DNA of 37,818 nt from assembly GCA_029245025.1 (NCBI GenBank), contig JAQWQC010000017.1, positions 1 to 37,818 of the forward strand, read 5' to 3'. The position numbers and the translations under genes were made by a program. This DNA is from Rhodospirillaceae bacterium (GTDB lineage: Bacteria > Pseudomonadota > Alphaproteobacteria > Rhodospirillales > Rhodospirillaceae). Below are positions 17,632 to 25,452 of the stretch, in pieces. The stretch's first letter is position 1. Every line of letters starts with the position of its first letter. The notes below the pieces were generated by a model. It ran no database searches. It saw only the letters and a program-made list of their open reading frames with translations, and was not told the origin of the DNA.

Positions 17632-18092
17632 CTACGAATTTATATTTTAATTGCTTTTGGTACTCATTGGTTACAGTAGAGCGATGTAAGTGTCTTGCAT
17701 TGGTATCTGTCTAGACCTAGAAATCCGGGTTAATTATCTGTGATTTGGCTACCTATCATGGCTATAGATAAGACATACTTAAGTCTAGTGAAGTCTGTTC
17801 TGGACCAACGTGATCCTGCATTTTATTTCGAATATGACGCGATTTGTGTGTCTATTCTATCGGGACTTGTTGGTGTTAGAGAAGGATCTTGTTGAACTAT
17901 TCGGTGACGGGATTATTTCGAATCTAAAAATTAGAAAAGACGATCAAATGTTGCGAGGGCTGCAAAGCCTTTCAAATGATTAGTTTGCGTGCGACTAGCT
18001 TGATAAGTCGTTTGTGCGCTAAGACAAGTGATCGCTCCGGTGGACACGTAGTGAATTTTGTTTCGTAACTTAAGGCTAGAAAGAACGCACTA
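17632..18092. other. gene-poor 460-base stretch with one broken ORF
   Basis: No intact gene is seen. The middle holds the frameshifted ORF listed separately (17758-17983). The last 110 bases presumably contain the promoter of the gene at 18093. No clear terminator is visible after the second CoA-transferase. Confidence 0.4.
17758..17983 (+). pseudogene. small ORF split by a one-base frameshift, unknown family
   Basis: From ATG 17758 the frame reads MAIDKTYLSLVKSVLDQRDP and then AFYFEYDAICVSILSG before running out at a stop. Shifting by one base near 17860 gives LLVLEKDLVELFGDGIIS followed by NLKIRKDDQMLRGLQSLSND and TAG at 17981-17983. Joined, this is about 74 residues with protein-like composition on both sides of the shift. 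I do not recognise the family. It may be a decayed gene, a sequencing error or chance; no ribosome site is seen. Confidence 0.3.
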
Positions 18093-18998
18093 ATGCCTTT
18101 ACCCGTATATTATGACACGCGGCTTAACCCGGTGACGTTTGACTTTGCTAATTTTCTTATCAATGCCGAATCGTCGCGTCAGTTTACGCCCTACACTTCG
18201 ATGTTTCTTTACATTATTGCTCCTACTTTTCGTCAAGTGAGCCCAAGAGACAATGAATACGATGTCTCAGAGAAAAATTGGCGTGTCCATCATATTCTCA
18301 GCCAAATTCCAAAGCTGTTACCAACCGTTGTAAAAATAGACATTCAACAAAGTCTTCCAAGTCATGAATTGGCTCCTGGTTTTCCGCCAAATTATCCAGG
18401 TGGGCGCGATAAAGACCCCCGTTTTTTTTACTCGCCAAGCTTTATGCTCCAGTTGTTCGATAAGGGTGCAAAGGTGCAACAATTCCAGGCTTCAGAACAT
18501 GCGAAGACTCTAGCTAGAACTTACACCCGGGGGCATTCGTATGTGACCATTTCATTGCGGACTAGCCAGTTTCAGGCGGTTCGCAACTCGAATATCAAAG
18601 CGTGGTATAAGCTTAGTCTAGCACTCAAAGAGAAGGGCATTAGGGTGCTTGTCATTCCGGACTTTGAGGATTGCTTTAATGATAGATTAGCGTGGAAATA
18701 TGATTGGGAGGTAGTTGATTTTGCGGCGCATGATCTTGATTTGCGTTTAGCACTTTACGAAGATGCAACAGATAACTTCGCAGTAAATAATGGAGTTGTT
18801 ACTGCTCTATTTTACTCTAAGTGTCCCTTTAAAATGTTTAATGTTGGCGTGCCTGCACTGCAAACGACTAACGAAAAATTTATCACAATGCACTGGCAAA
18901 CCAAATTTGGGGATTCGCCCAGAATATTTCAGGAGAACCAGAATTGGATCTGGCAGAAAGATAGCCTTGAGAATTTGATGGCCTATATCGACGTTTAG
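18093..18998 (+). CDS. uncharacterised 301-residue protein, possible glycan-related
   Basis: I do not recognise this protein with confidence. It has no signal peptide or membrane helix. The C-terminal half resembles the last Rossmann-like domain of GT-B glycosyltransferase-type proteins: 'SYVTISLRTSQFQAVRNSNI', then 'LALKEKGIRVLVIPDFED', then 'LRLALYEDATDNFAVNNGVVTALFYS' and 'FGDSPRIFQENQNWIWQ'. The last parts resemble the 'ALY..AD......NG....A..S' pattern of heptosyltransferase-like folds. Only a weak purine-rich stretch precedes ATG 18093. The gene precedes a methyltransferase and faces the surface-glycan operon, so a role in glycan assembly is plausible but unproven. Confidence 0.6.
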   Translation: MPLPVYYDTRLNPVTFDFANFLINAESSRQFTPYTSMFLYIIAPTFRQVSPRDNEYDVSEKNWRVHHILSQIPKLLPTVVKIDIQQSLPSHELAPGFPPNYPGGRDKDPRFFYSPSFMLQLFDKGAKVQQFQASEHAKTLARTYTRGHSYVTISLRTSQFQAVRNSNIKAWYKLSLALKEKGIRVLVIPDFEDCFNDRLAWKYDWEVVDFAAHDLDLRLALYEDATDNFAVNNGVVTALFYSKCPFKMFNVGVPALQTTNEKFITMHWQTKFGDSPRIFQENQNWIWQKDSLENLMAYIDV

Positions 18999-19138
18999 CA
19001 GGAAACGGTTGCGTTTAGCGGTAATGGGACGAACGTACATGTAATCACCATGGTAGTTTACCTCTGAGACTCAAAATGTGTTAAATGGCCGGAGTTTACG
19101 GCTCGCCCAGATGCCCAGGTTCTTATAACGGAGATAAA

Positions 19139-19807
19139 ATGGAAGATTCGCAAGAGCTTTGGCTATCCATAAAGGATAAGTTGCCGGAAGACAGGGCGAC
19201 TTTGGGGGCTGCGTATTCGAACACTTATCGCAATGACCCTAAGGCGATTGTCTTTGGCGCATCTCGGTACAAGTTTGTTTCTAAGATGCTCGAGCGCAAT
19301 GCCACGCACGTATTAGAAGTGGGTTGCGGAGATGGCTTCGGTGCGCCGATCGTCGCGCAGAATGTTGAGAAACTTGTATGCACCGATATTGATCAGAAAC
19401 AACTAGATGACAACGTAAACAGATTATCTGGCTACCAGAATATAGAATTTCTGTATCATGATTTTAGGAAGGGCGCACTTGATAGAGGCTCAGACGCAGT
19501 GTTTTTTCTGGATGTTCTTGAACACATCTATCCTTCTGAGTGTGATGCATTTCTTGAGAACGTTTTTGGTTCAATATCTGATGACGGCTGTGCCATTGTC
19601 GGCGTGCCGAATAAATCAGCGGAATCATATGGATCAAAGTATTCTCAACTAGGTCATGTCAATATGATGGACGCAGATGAGCTAACCGACCGCCTCAAGA
19701 AATATTGGAAAACTGTTTTTATTTTCGGAATGAATGACGAGGTCTTACACACCGGTTTTACGCCACTGTGTCACTATCTTATCGCTGTCGTATCAAATCG
19801 AGCTTGA
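19139..19807 (+). CDS. class I SAM-dependent methyltransferase
   Basis: The protein has the SAM-binding motif I 'HVLEVGCGDGFGAPIVAQNV', then 'VCTDIDQKQLDD' (acidic end of strand 2) and 'AVFFLDVLEHIYPSE' (motif post II with the D-x-x-E-H pattern). ATG 19139 is preceded by GGAG eight bases upstream, giving 222 residues; a longer frame from 19085 lacks a ribosome site. It belongs to the small-molecule/glycan methyltransferases of the Methyltransf_11/25 type. It lies after the unknown 301-residue gene and converges on the TylF-type gene, so it may decorate the same glycan. Confidence 0.8.
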   Translation: MEDSQELWLSIKDKLPEDRATLGAAYSNTYRNDPKAIVFGASRYKFVSKMLERNATHVLEVGCGDGFGAPIVAQNVEKLVCTDIDQKQLDDNVNRLSGYQNIEFLYHDFRKGALDRGSDAVFFLDVLEHIYPSECDAFLENVFGSISDDGCAIVGVPNKSAESYGSKYSQLGHVNMMDADELTDRLKKYWKTVFIFGMNDEVLHTGFTPLCHYLIAVVSNRA

Positions 19808-19837
19808 TCTTTCCGGATTAAGGGCTATTCGTGGACC

Positions 19838-20665
19838 CTAAGAAAGAAAAACAATACGTACGCAAGAGTAATCAATTTTTGTGACGTCAATTTCCCGCTC
19901 TGTCTTCGAAAAATATTCTTCTGCAGCTTCCTGCACACCAAGGTGGTGACCAAAGTCGTCCAAAATCACCACTCCCCCAATCGGAATGTGATGCCCGAGG
20001 GCATCTAGGCATATTATGGTTGGTTCATACCAATCCATATCAAGTCTTAGTAATGCGATGCCTTTGTTGTCTGAAGATTTAGCGAAATCGGGTCCTGTGA
20101 CGGATGCATCTCCCTTCACCAACTTCACTATATCTTTGGGGTAGTCTCTTAATAAAACAGAAAGGTTATTTTGCACGTCCTCGATGGTTACCGACGCCCA
20201 TTCGCCATCTCTTTCCATAACTTCATGAAACACTTTGTTCTGATTGGTGCCGTGAATATCCAGTTCCCAATCATGGGGCTCAGGGTGACCTTCAAACGTG
20301 TCAAACCCGAAAAGACGGCGCTTCTCGGATATGGAAACGGACCAATCCAAAACATTTGTCAGGTCAGCCGCTTGTTTTTCCTTCGTGTTCATATTTAATA
20401 CGTTAAAATAATTTACCAATTTCTGATTGGCTGCCAGGGCCATACACCCAAGTGCACCGCCTTTCCACACACCAAATTCAACAAAATCTCCAGCTACTTG
20501 GCGACGGCGCAATTGAATTATTGTAAAATAAAGGTCAACTAGGCGCTCTATAGGGAGCATGGTGTAATCTGCGATTACACGCTCAAAGAACTGCAGTAGA
20601 TCCGAGGGAATCGTTTGCCTCACTTTATTTATGTGGTTTCGGACCTGCTTTTCTTCGGACGTCAT
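19838..20665 (-). CDS. TylF/MycF-type O-methyltransferase
   Basis: This 275-residue protein shows the TylF family pattern: 'GDFVEFGVWKGGALGCMALA' (SAM-binding loop), 'RLFGFDTFEGHPEPHDWELD', 'VKLVKGDASVT' and the metal-binding pair 'LLRLDMDWYEPT' and 'IGGVVILDDFGHH'. TylF and MycF are Mg-dependent methyltransferases of sugar hydroxyls (macrocin and mycinamicin). Relatives are common in O-antigen and capsule loci. It is the last gene of the leftward glycan operon, 95 bases after the acetyltransferase. A GGA seven bases before ATG 20665 may serve as ribosome site. The likely substrate is a hydroxyl of the sugar built by the upstream genes. Confidence 0.88.
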   Translation of the reverse strand: MTSEEKQVRNHINKVRQTIPSDLLQFFERVIADYTMLPIERLVDLYFTIIQLRRRQVAGDFVEFGVWKGGALGCMALAANQKLVNYFNVLNMNTKEKQAADLTNVLDWSVSISEKRRLFGFDTFEGHPEPHDWELDIHGTNQNKVFHEVMERDGEWASVTIEDVQNNLSVLLRDYPKDIVKLVKGDASVTGPDFAKSSDNKGIALLRLDMDWYEPTIICLDALGHHIPIGGVVILDDFGHHLGVQEAAEEYFSKTEREIDVTKIDYSCVRIVFLS

Positions 20666-20760
20666 TGTATTTCCAGAGAATTTGATTGTTGATTATTCGA
20701 TATTGATTTTTTCATCTACTTCATAAAATTAAGCGGAGTGACGTACCATCTTGTCCTCGT

Positions 20761-21942
20761 TTACATGTTGTCTCCCTGAAATACAAATTTCATCAATCGA
20801 CCAAACAACAGATTCTGAATGTTCTCGTATTGATTCGGCGGTATGCTTTCTATGGATTTGCAATCATCACTACTTAGACGGCCAGAAATAAACTCGACAA
20901 AAGCGAGTGTCGATGCATCTGGGCCTTTGGAGACCGAGACGAATGGTTTATCTGCATCATTACCGAAATGTATGGAGAAGCCTTTGAATTTGGCCGTAGC
21001 CTCGAATGAATGGTCTATCTTGGTAACTAGGCTCTGAAGTGAAGGGGCCAACTTCACCGCAGCATCAAATTCATCAGTTATCAGTAGCAAGTCGCCACCA
21101 TGGGTGTTGTTGTGAACCAATCGTTTATTGGGTTCTATGTCAACGATGCTTGCAACCACCGAATTGTCAGGAATCTTTAGTTCGAACGTGTCGTGTCCTT
21201 TCTCAGCATAGTAACTACCAAGCGCAGACAGTGCGGCCTCAATAGATACTTCATCATTTCTAAAAACGATCTCCCGAGGCGATTCAGGAACATATGGATC
21301 ATCGCAGAAATAGCATACAGCGATACCGTTTTTGTCTCTAATGACGCGAGGTTCGTAGAAATAATAAGTATTTGAAGCGTCGTTAATCAGCCAAAGCCAA
21401 TCTTCTATACTACGGGCTGCTGCGAAACAGACGCCTCGAGTGTAACTTTCGTATAAGCTTCTATAAACTTCCGCATCACTGCAATTGCGCTCGACGGAAG
21501 TTCCTGCGTTTTTTTGATCGCTCTTGGCAACAACAACGACGCGTTTTATCTTATCTACGTACTTAGTGAATCCAAAGCTCTGATAATAATGAGGAATTCC
21601 TTGTATGTAGATAAATTCAAAATTCTTTGACGATAAGTGTTCAATGACACTGTTCATTAAGAATTTGCCAACACCTTTGCCTTGCGCATCAGGCTTAACG
21701 GCAACGGGCCCAATAGATGCTGCCGCGAACTTGATGCCGAGATGATTGATGATTCTGGTGCAATACGCCAAATAGGCAATCACTATGCCGTTCTCTTTAA
21801 CAACGAACCTATTGTAGTGGCCGACCCCAGGGGTTTTGCCTAGCTCCTCAAAATTTTGACTTTGCTTGGTGTCTTCAAACGCGGCTTGGAGAAGCGAGAG
21901 TACCTCATCAAAATCGTCTATGTCGTATGGCAAAAAATTCAC
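20761..21942 (-). CDS. GNAT-family N-acetyltransferase with long C-terminal extension
   Basis: The N-terminal GNAT domain is clear: 'GPVAVKPDAQGKGVGKFLM' carries the Q-x-x-G-x-G acetyl-CoA loop, followed by 'FEFIYIQGIPHYYQSFGFTK', where the Y-x-x-x-G-F element is typical. The protein is 393 residues, much longer than a single GNAT domain (about 150). The rest resembles a second GNAT-like domain plus a small sterol-carrier-like end, as in Eis-type enzymes. ATG 21942 overlaps the stop of the aminotransferase gene (ATGA), so the two are coupled. The natural inference is acetylation of the amino group installed by that aminotransferase on an NDP-sugar. Confidence 0.8.
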   Translation of the reverse strand: MNFLPYDIDDFDEVLSLLQAAFEDTKQSQNFEELGKTPGVGHYNRFVVKENGIVIAYLAYCTRIINHLGIKFAAASIGPVAVKPDAQGKGVGKFLMNSVIEHLSSKNFEFIYIQGIPHYYQSFGFTKYVDKIKRVVVVAKSDQKNAGTSVERNCSDAEVYRSLYESYTRGVCFAAARSIEDWLWLINDASNTYYFYEPRVIRDKNGIAVCYFCDDPYVPESPREIVFRNDEVSIEAALSALGSYYAEKGHDTFELKIPDNSVVASIVDIEPNKRLVHNNTHGGDLLLITDEFDAAVKLAPSLQSLVTKIDHSFEATAKFKGFSIHFGNDADKPFVSVSKGPDASTLAFVEFISGRLSSDDCKSIESIPPNQYENIQNLLFGRLMKFVFQGDNM

Positions 21943-23126
21943 TTATCTGATCTGCCAAAAATGTCCACAAGAATAGAAGCGGCCGCAGCCGCCTGGCTCT
22001 CCGAAATAAGAGGATGCAATTCGAGTTCCAGTAATCTTTCTATTTGGTAGTCTTGAGAGACCGGTAATTGGTTGTCTTTGTAGGGAGTGTCCACAGAGGC
22101 GCTGGAGTTAAATGGACTTAGCCAGGGCGCGCCTCTTGCTGGAGTCGCGTAGGGATTGAAATGTGGATGCTCGTTGAGAGGCTGCCAAGTTCTTTTTACT
22201 GGAATTCCGGTTTCATTGGCGCGTCTTATCTTCACGTCAACATCATCACGACCTAGCGGTTTTGTGTCGATAAGGAGGCTGTAGTAAACAGCCTTGGCTT
22301 TATTCGACTGATACACGACCGGTTTTAAAACGCTTTCATCAGGAAGTGCGTGGCAAAAAGCGTCAACGTTTTTTCGGCGTTTGTAGTTGTCATTTTCAAG
22401 CCGCTGCAAACCAACCTGCGCTAGAGCGGCAGAAAATTCAGACATCCTATAGTTATAGCTTAAGTCAGTATCGCCAAAGGAACGTAGGCGATTGACCCGG
22501 TCTGCAACTGATTTGTGCTTGGTAATTAAGGCGCAGCCATCCCCAGTGCTTATGGGCTTCCGTTGTTGCATACTAAAGACGCCGACGTCTCCAAAGAGAC
22601 CGACATGTTTTTGGTTTACGCGTAAGCCAAAAGAATGGGAGCAATCTTCGATCAGAATTATATTATTAGACCTGCAAAATTCTGATATCTCTTCTATCTC
22701 GGCCGGGTAGCCGAACATATGTACAAGAACAATAGCCTTTGTTTTTGGGGTTACCTTTTCTTTGATAGACTTGATATCTAACCCAAAGGTGTTGGGTTCT
22801 ATATCTGCGAAGATTGGTATAGCGTTTTGCATCAAAACGCATGAAGCGCTCGATATCCAGGAATAGGGTGTGACAATAACTTCGTCGTCGACTCCGATAT
22901 CTGTGGCGGCAAGGGCTAGGTGAAGACCTTGGGTGGCATTGCCAAGACCGACAGTATGATCGCTACCTGTAAAATCAGAGAAAATTTCTTCAAGGGCTTC
23001 TAATTCAGGACCATTAAAGAGCCGGTTAGATTTAATAACCCGATTTACCGCTTCAGCATGTTCTTCATCGTAGTGCGGCCACTCAGACCATGAGGCCAGA
23101 TGAATCTCTTTCTCTTCTTTGGTCAT
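21939..23126 (-). CDS. DegT/DnrJ/EryC1/StrS PLP-dependent aminotransferase
   Basis: The protein is a sugar aminotransferase of the StrS family. 'VGLGNATQGLHLALAATDI' and 'DEVIVTPYSWISSASCVL' form the PLP pocket, 'ILIEDCSHSFG' holds the Asp contacting the pyridine nitrogen, and the Schiff-base lysine is in 'FSMQQRKPISTGDGCAL'. These enzymes transfer an amino group, usually from glutamate or glutamine, to a keto-sugar nucleotide or keto-cyclitol. ATG 23126 was chosen because AGGGA lies upstream and the start then aligns with relatives (395 residues). ATG 23153 and TTG 23177 are in frame; the latter overlaps the methyltransferase stop. It would act after an oxidation or dehydration step provided by the SDR or ADH enzymes of the operon. 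Confidence 0.9.
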   Translation of the reverse strand: MTKEEKEIHLASWSEWPHYDEEHAEAVNRVIKSNRLFNGPELEALEEIFSDFTGSDHTVGLGNATQGLHLALAATDIGVDDEVIVTPYSWISSASCVLMQNAIPIFADIEPNTFGLDIKSIKEKVTPKTKAIVLVHMFGYPAEIEEISEFCRSNNIILIEDCSHSFGLRVNQKHVGLFGDVGVFSMQQRKPISTGDGCALITKHKSVADRVNRLRSFGDTDLSYNYRMSEFSAALAQVGLQRLENDNYKRRKNVDAFCHALPDESVLKPVVYQSNKAKAVYYSLLIDTKPLGRDDVDVKIRRANETGIPVKRTWQPLNEHPHFNPYATPARGAPWLSPFNSSASVDTPYKDNQLPVSQDYQIERLLELELHPLISESQAAAAASILVDIFGRSDK

Positions 23127-23169
23127 CCATATTGTCCCTGAGGCGGTGGTCATTAGGGGCGTTTCACAT

Positions 23170-23820
23170 CTAATCAAAATAGATGAAAGAATGATCTCCA
23201 GTGTAACCGGTGTGTTTAAACCACCAGTCCCATTCTTCCGGTGTATTGAATTGTTCGCAGGTGACCTGCCAGTACAACAGGTTCGTTTTTTCTTCTTCTG
23301 TTCTGTAGGATTCTACACACAGGTATTTCTGCTTCCCAACACGCTCCATTTCACGCAGGGCGGAATCAAGGTCGTAAGAATAAAGATTGTGGAGTGCATT
23401 AATGGAGATGACGAGGTCAAATACATTTTCACCATAGGGTAGGGATGTGGCGCTCCCTTCATCAATTTGGTCTTTTATTTCGGATTTCGCATTTTCAATT
23501 GCGTAGCTTGAGATGTCGAGGCCACGGACTTCAATGCCAGGTAAAACCTGGGTGAAATCAAACATCAAAAACCCTTTGCCGCAGCCAACATCTAGAACAC
23601 GGTCCCCAGCCTTGAGGCCGTAATGCTCAACCATCAGAGCAGCAATTTTTGACCAGCGGCCTTCCATGTAACGGTAACCACCGTAATTAATTCGACGGTC
23701 GCCGTCCCAATAATCGTAATCCCATTTCTTTGCGAGGTTTGCCGCGTGTGCTTTTGGGTATTCCGAATCATTGACCCGTGCCAAATAATCACGCTGCGTG
23801 CTCTTGTGTAGAGGGGACAT
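23170..23820 (-). CDS. class I SAM-dependent methyltransferase
   Basis: The 216-residue protein carries SAM motif I 'RVLDVGCGKGFLMFDFTQVL', then 'EVRGLDISSYAIENAK', 'GSATSLPYGENVFDLVISIN' and 'ALHNLYSYDLDSALREMERV', the Methyltransf_11 layout. ATG 23820 lies four bases after the stop of the kinase gene; a GTG at 23865 would extend it into that gene. The tail 'EEWDWWFKHTGYTGDHSFIYFD' is seen in methyltransferases of polysaccharide loci. As a member of the glycan operon it probably methylates the sugar or its phosphate- or amino-substituent. The exact acceptor is unknown. Confidence 0.85.
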   Translation of the reverse strand: MSPLHKSTQRDYLARVNDSEYPKAHAANLAKKWDYDYWDGDRRINYGGYRYMEGRWSKIAALMVEHYGLKAGDRVLDVGCGKGFLMFDFTQVLPGIEVRGLDISSYAIENAKSEIKDQIDEGSATSLPYGENVFDLVISINALHNLYSYDLDSALREMERVGKQKYLCVESYRTEEEKTNLLYWQVTCEQFNTPEEWDWWFKHTGYTGDHSFIYFD

Positions 23821-23824
23821 AAGA

Positions 23825-24859
23825 TCAAGATAGGCCAATTGGCACTCCTTCGGATAACAGGTCACCGGCGCGGGCTAGTCGTTCTTGGATGAGAGTTCCC
23901 ACTGATTTAGAAACATCTACCGCAAGCATAGTGTCTAGTCTCTTCGGCTTTAACACAGCGAGAACAATGGTCACCCACTTTAAGTGCAAGATGGCTGCCA
24001 ATGCGTGGGCGCGTGGCCGCAATATATCCATCGAAATGGTTGATGCAACTGTATTCTCCATAATATTCAGATACTTAGGAGACACACGGATGCGGGGTTG
24101 AAGGAAGAAGTCGACAACCGTTTTCGTAGGGTCGTCCCAGCCCGAAAACTCAAAATCATGAAACTTAAGACCGTCTTGGCAAGATATTGCGTTATGAAAT
24201 CCAAAGTCCGAAGGGGACAGTATGCAGTTCTCGGACAGCAGTGTGTTCGTGCATTTCCCTGCTGAAATGCTTGTTTCCAGGTTTTTAGAAACAATCTGCC
24301 AGCGCTCCTTAACTCTGGAAACCAAAGACACGGCTTGATCTGTGAAGCGACCTGGAATGTGATTGCATTCTAGGCTGTCAATCCTGTTTTCCAGGTCATT
24401 CAAATGTTCATTCAGGCTCATGAAGCCGTCTGCAGCTTGGCTACTGATCTTTTGCCTCGCATTGGTGTCATGAGCATTAAGAGCTGCGAGAAAGTCAGCA
24501 GCTCGGTGTACATCTTCTTTGGACGGTACATACGACTCCTTGAATCCAGTGCCCTCAAGGTACTCCATCGCCACGATCCGAGAGTCAGGATCGCTTTGCA
24601 GGAGATTGGGCACAAATTCAGGGGCGACTTTGTTAGCAAAACTCAAGAATTCAGTTTCAGAGAGGAGCCTGTCGGTCTTGCTAGAATTGATGGGGTTATA
24701 ATGCTTAACAATTGCCCTGCCGGAAGATGTTTCCCACAAAAAGACCTTATTGTTTGCGCCACCGGACTGCTGAGTGGCTGCGGCACCACTCGTGCCCAGG
24801 TGTTTTTCACACCACGCGCGCAACTCCTGCGGCAACGCTTCTATTTGCTGCTCAGCCAC
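23825..24859 (-). CDS. APH-fold small-molecule kinase
   Basis: This is an aminoglycoside-phosphotransferase/choline-kinase-fold protein. The N-lobe shows 'GGANNKVFLWETSSGRAIVK' with the ATP-binding lysine. The catalytic loop reads 'LSPSDFGFHNAI' (catalytic Asp and Asn, with Ser in place of the usual His), and the metal-binding motif is 'KFHDFEFSGWDDP'. GTG 24859 is preferred because an upstream ATG at 24940 would overlap the HAD gene by about 100 bases in another frame. From GTG the protein is 344 residues and starts VAEQQIEALPQEL. Relatives phosphorylate sugars, choline or amino alcohols. Immediate coupling to a HAD phosphatase suggests both act on one phosphorylated intermediate. An antibiotic-resistance role is unlikely in this setting. 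Confidence 0.8.
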   Translation of the reverse strand: MAEQQIEALPQELRAWCEKHLGTSGAAATQQSGGANNKVFLWETSSGRAIVKHYNPINSSKTDRLLSETEFLSFANKVAPEFVPNLLQSDPDSRIVAMEYLEGTGFKESYVPSKEDVHRAADFLAALNAHDTNARQKISSQAADGFMSLNEHLNDLENRIDSLECNHIPGRFTDQAVSLVSRVKERWQIVSKNLETSISAGKCTNTLLSENCILSPSDFGFHNAISCQDGLKFHDFEFSGWDDPTKTVVDFFLQPRIRVSPKYLNIMENTVASTISMDILRPRAHALAAILHLKWVTIVLAVLKPKRLDTMLAVDVSKSVGTLIQERLARAGDLLSEGVPIGLS

Positions 24860-25452
24860 GAGAGTTCTGTCCAATGGCTGATGATTGTTAGTCCACCAGG
24901 GGAGTCTTCGTCTTTCGCACCTGAGCCCAAAGAGAACCATAGTTTTTGGGCTCTCTTCGGGAATTTTTCATCTATCAGAACTTCCACCAGGTCATCTAAG
25001 AACACATCACATTTTAATGAGCCCACGAGGGAAATTTTCTGGTCCCTAGTTTCATTGAGATGCACGTCACTTGTTTGAAACAGCGGCCGACCAGATACCA
25101 GAAGAGTACTGCTAATCCAGTCTTTAGCAGACTGATGCAGATCGTACTGCGGTCCGAGGTACGGGTACCGTGTACGATGACTAATAATAACTGTCGTATG
25201 GCCCGCCTTTTGAAAGTTAGAAATCACCTCTATCGCGGAGGGAAAGGGCTCAGCGTACGCCATGCCAGGACCGTATAGCCTTCCTTGAAACTCAGTCCAT
25301 TCAGGTTCTCTACCCTCAGCTCGCAGATAGTCGCGCACCCCCAATTTGGTTCTTGGGATATCGCCCGGCAATGAGTCCATATCCGAAGCAAGCTGTTCGA
25401 TCGCTGCGTCATAACATACGATCGTATTGTCGAGATCTAGACCTATGATCAT
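24841..25452 (-). CDS. HAD-superfamily phosphatase
   Basis: The 203-residue protein has the HAD motifs: 'GLDLDNTIVCYD' (nucleophile and acid/base Asp), 'TVIISHRTRYPYLG' (motif II), a lysine around 'DQKISLVGSLK' and 'CDVFLDDLVEVLI' (motif IV acids). It lacks the cysteine-rich zinc loop of GmhB, so it is not a classical heptose-bisphosphate phosphatase, although it could fill that step here. ATG 25452 directly abuts the stop of the transketolase C half (TAA-ATG), and the 3' end overlaps the kinase gene, so translation is coupled on both sides. Confidence 0.82.
   Translation of the reverse strand: MIIGLDLDNTIVCYDAAIEQLASDMDSLPGDIPRTKLGVRDYLRAEGREPEWTEFQGRLYGPGMAYAEPFPSAIEVISNFQKAGHTTVIISHRTRYPYLGPQYDLHQSAKDWISSTLLVSGRPLFQTSDVHLNETRDQKISLVGSLKCDVFLDDLVEVLIDEKFPKRAQKLWFSLGSGAKDEDSPGGLTIISHWTELSWLSSK

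Noticed and set aside
23825-24859. APH-fold protein as an antibiotic-resistance kinase
   Set aside because: It is embedded in and overlaps genes of a sugar operon, and the catalytic loop differs from aminoglycoside kinases.
23825-24940. Longer kinase starting at ATG 24940
   Set aside because: The extra 27 residues would overlap the HAD gene by 100 bases and match nothing; GTG 24859 fits the family length better.
24404-25078. Long plus-strand open frame (224 codons) across the kinase and HAD genes
   Set aside because: It lies antisense to two genes with clear motifs, has no ribosome site and no protein-like motifs of its own.
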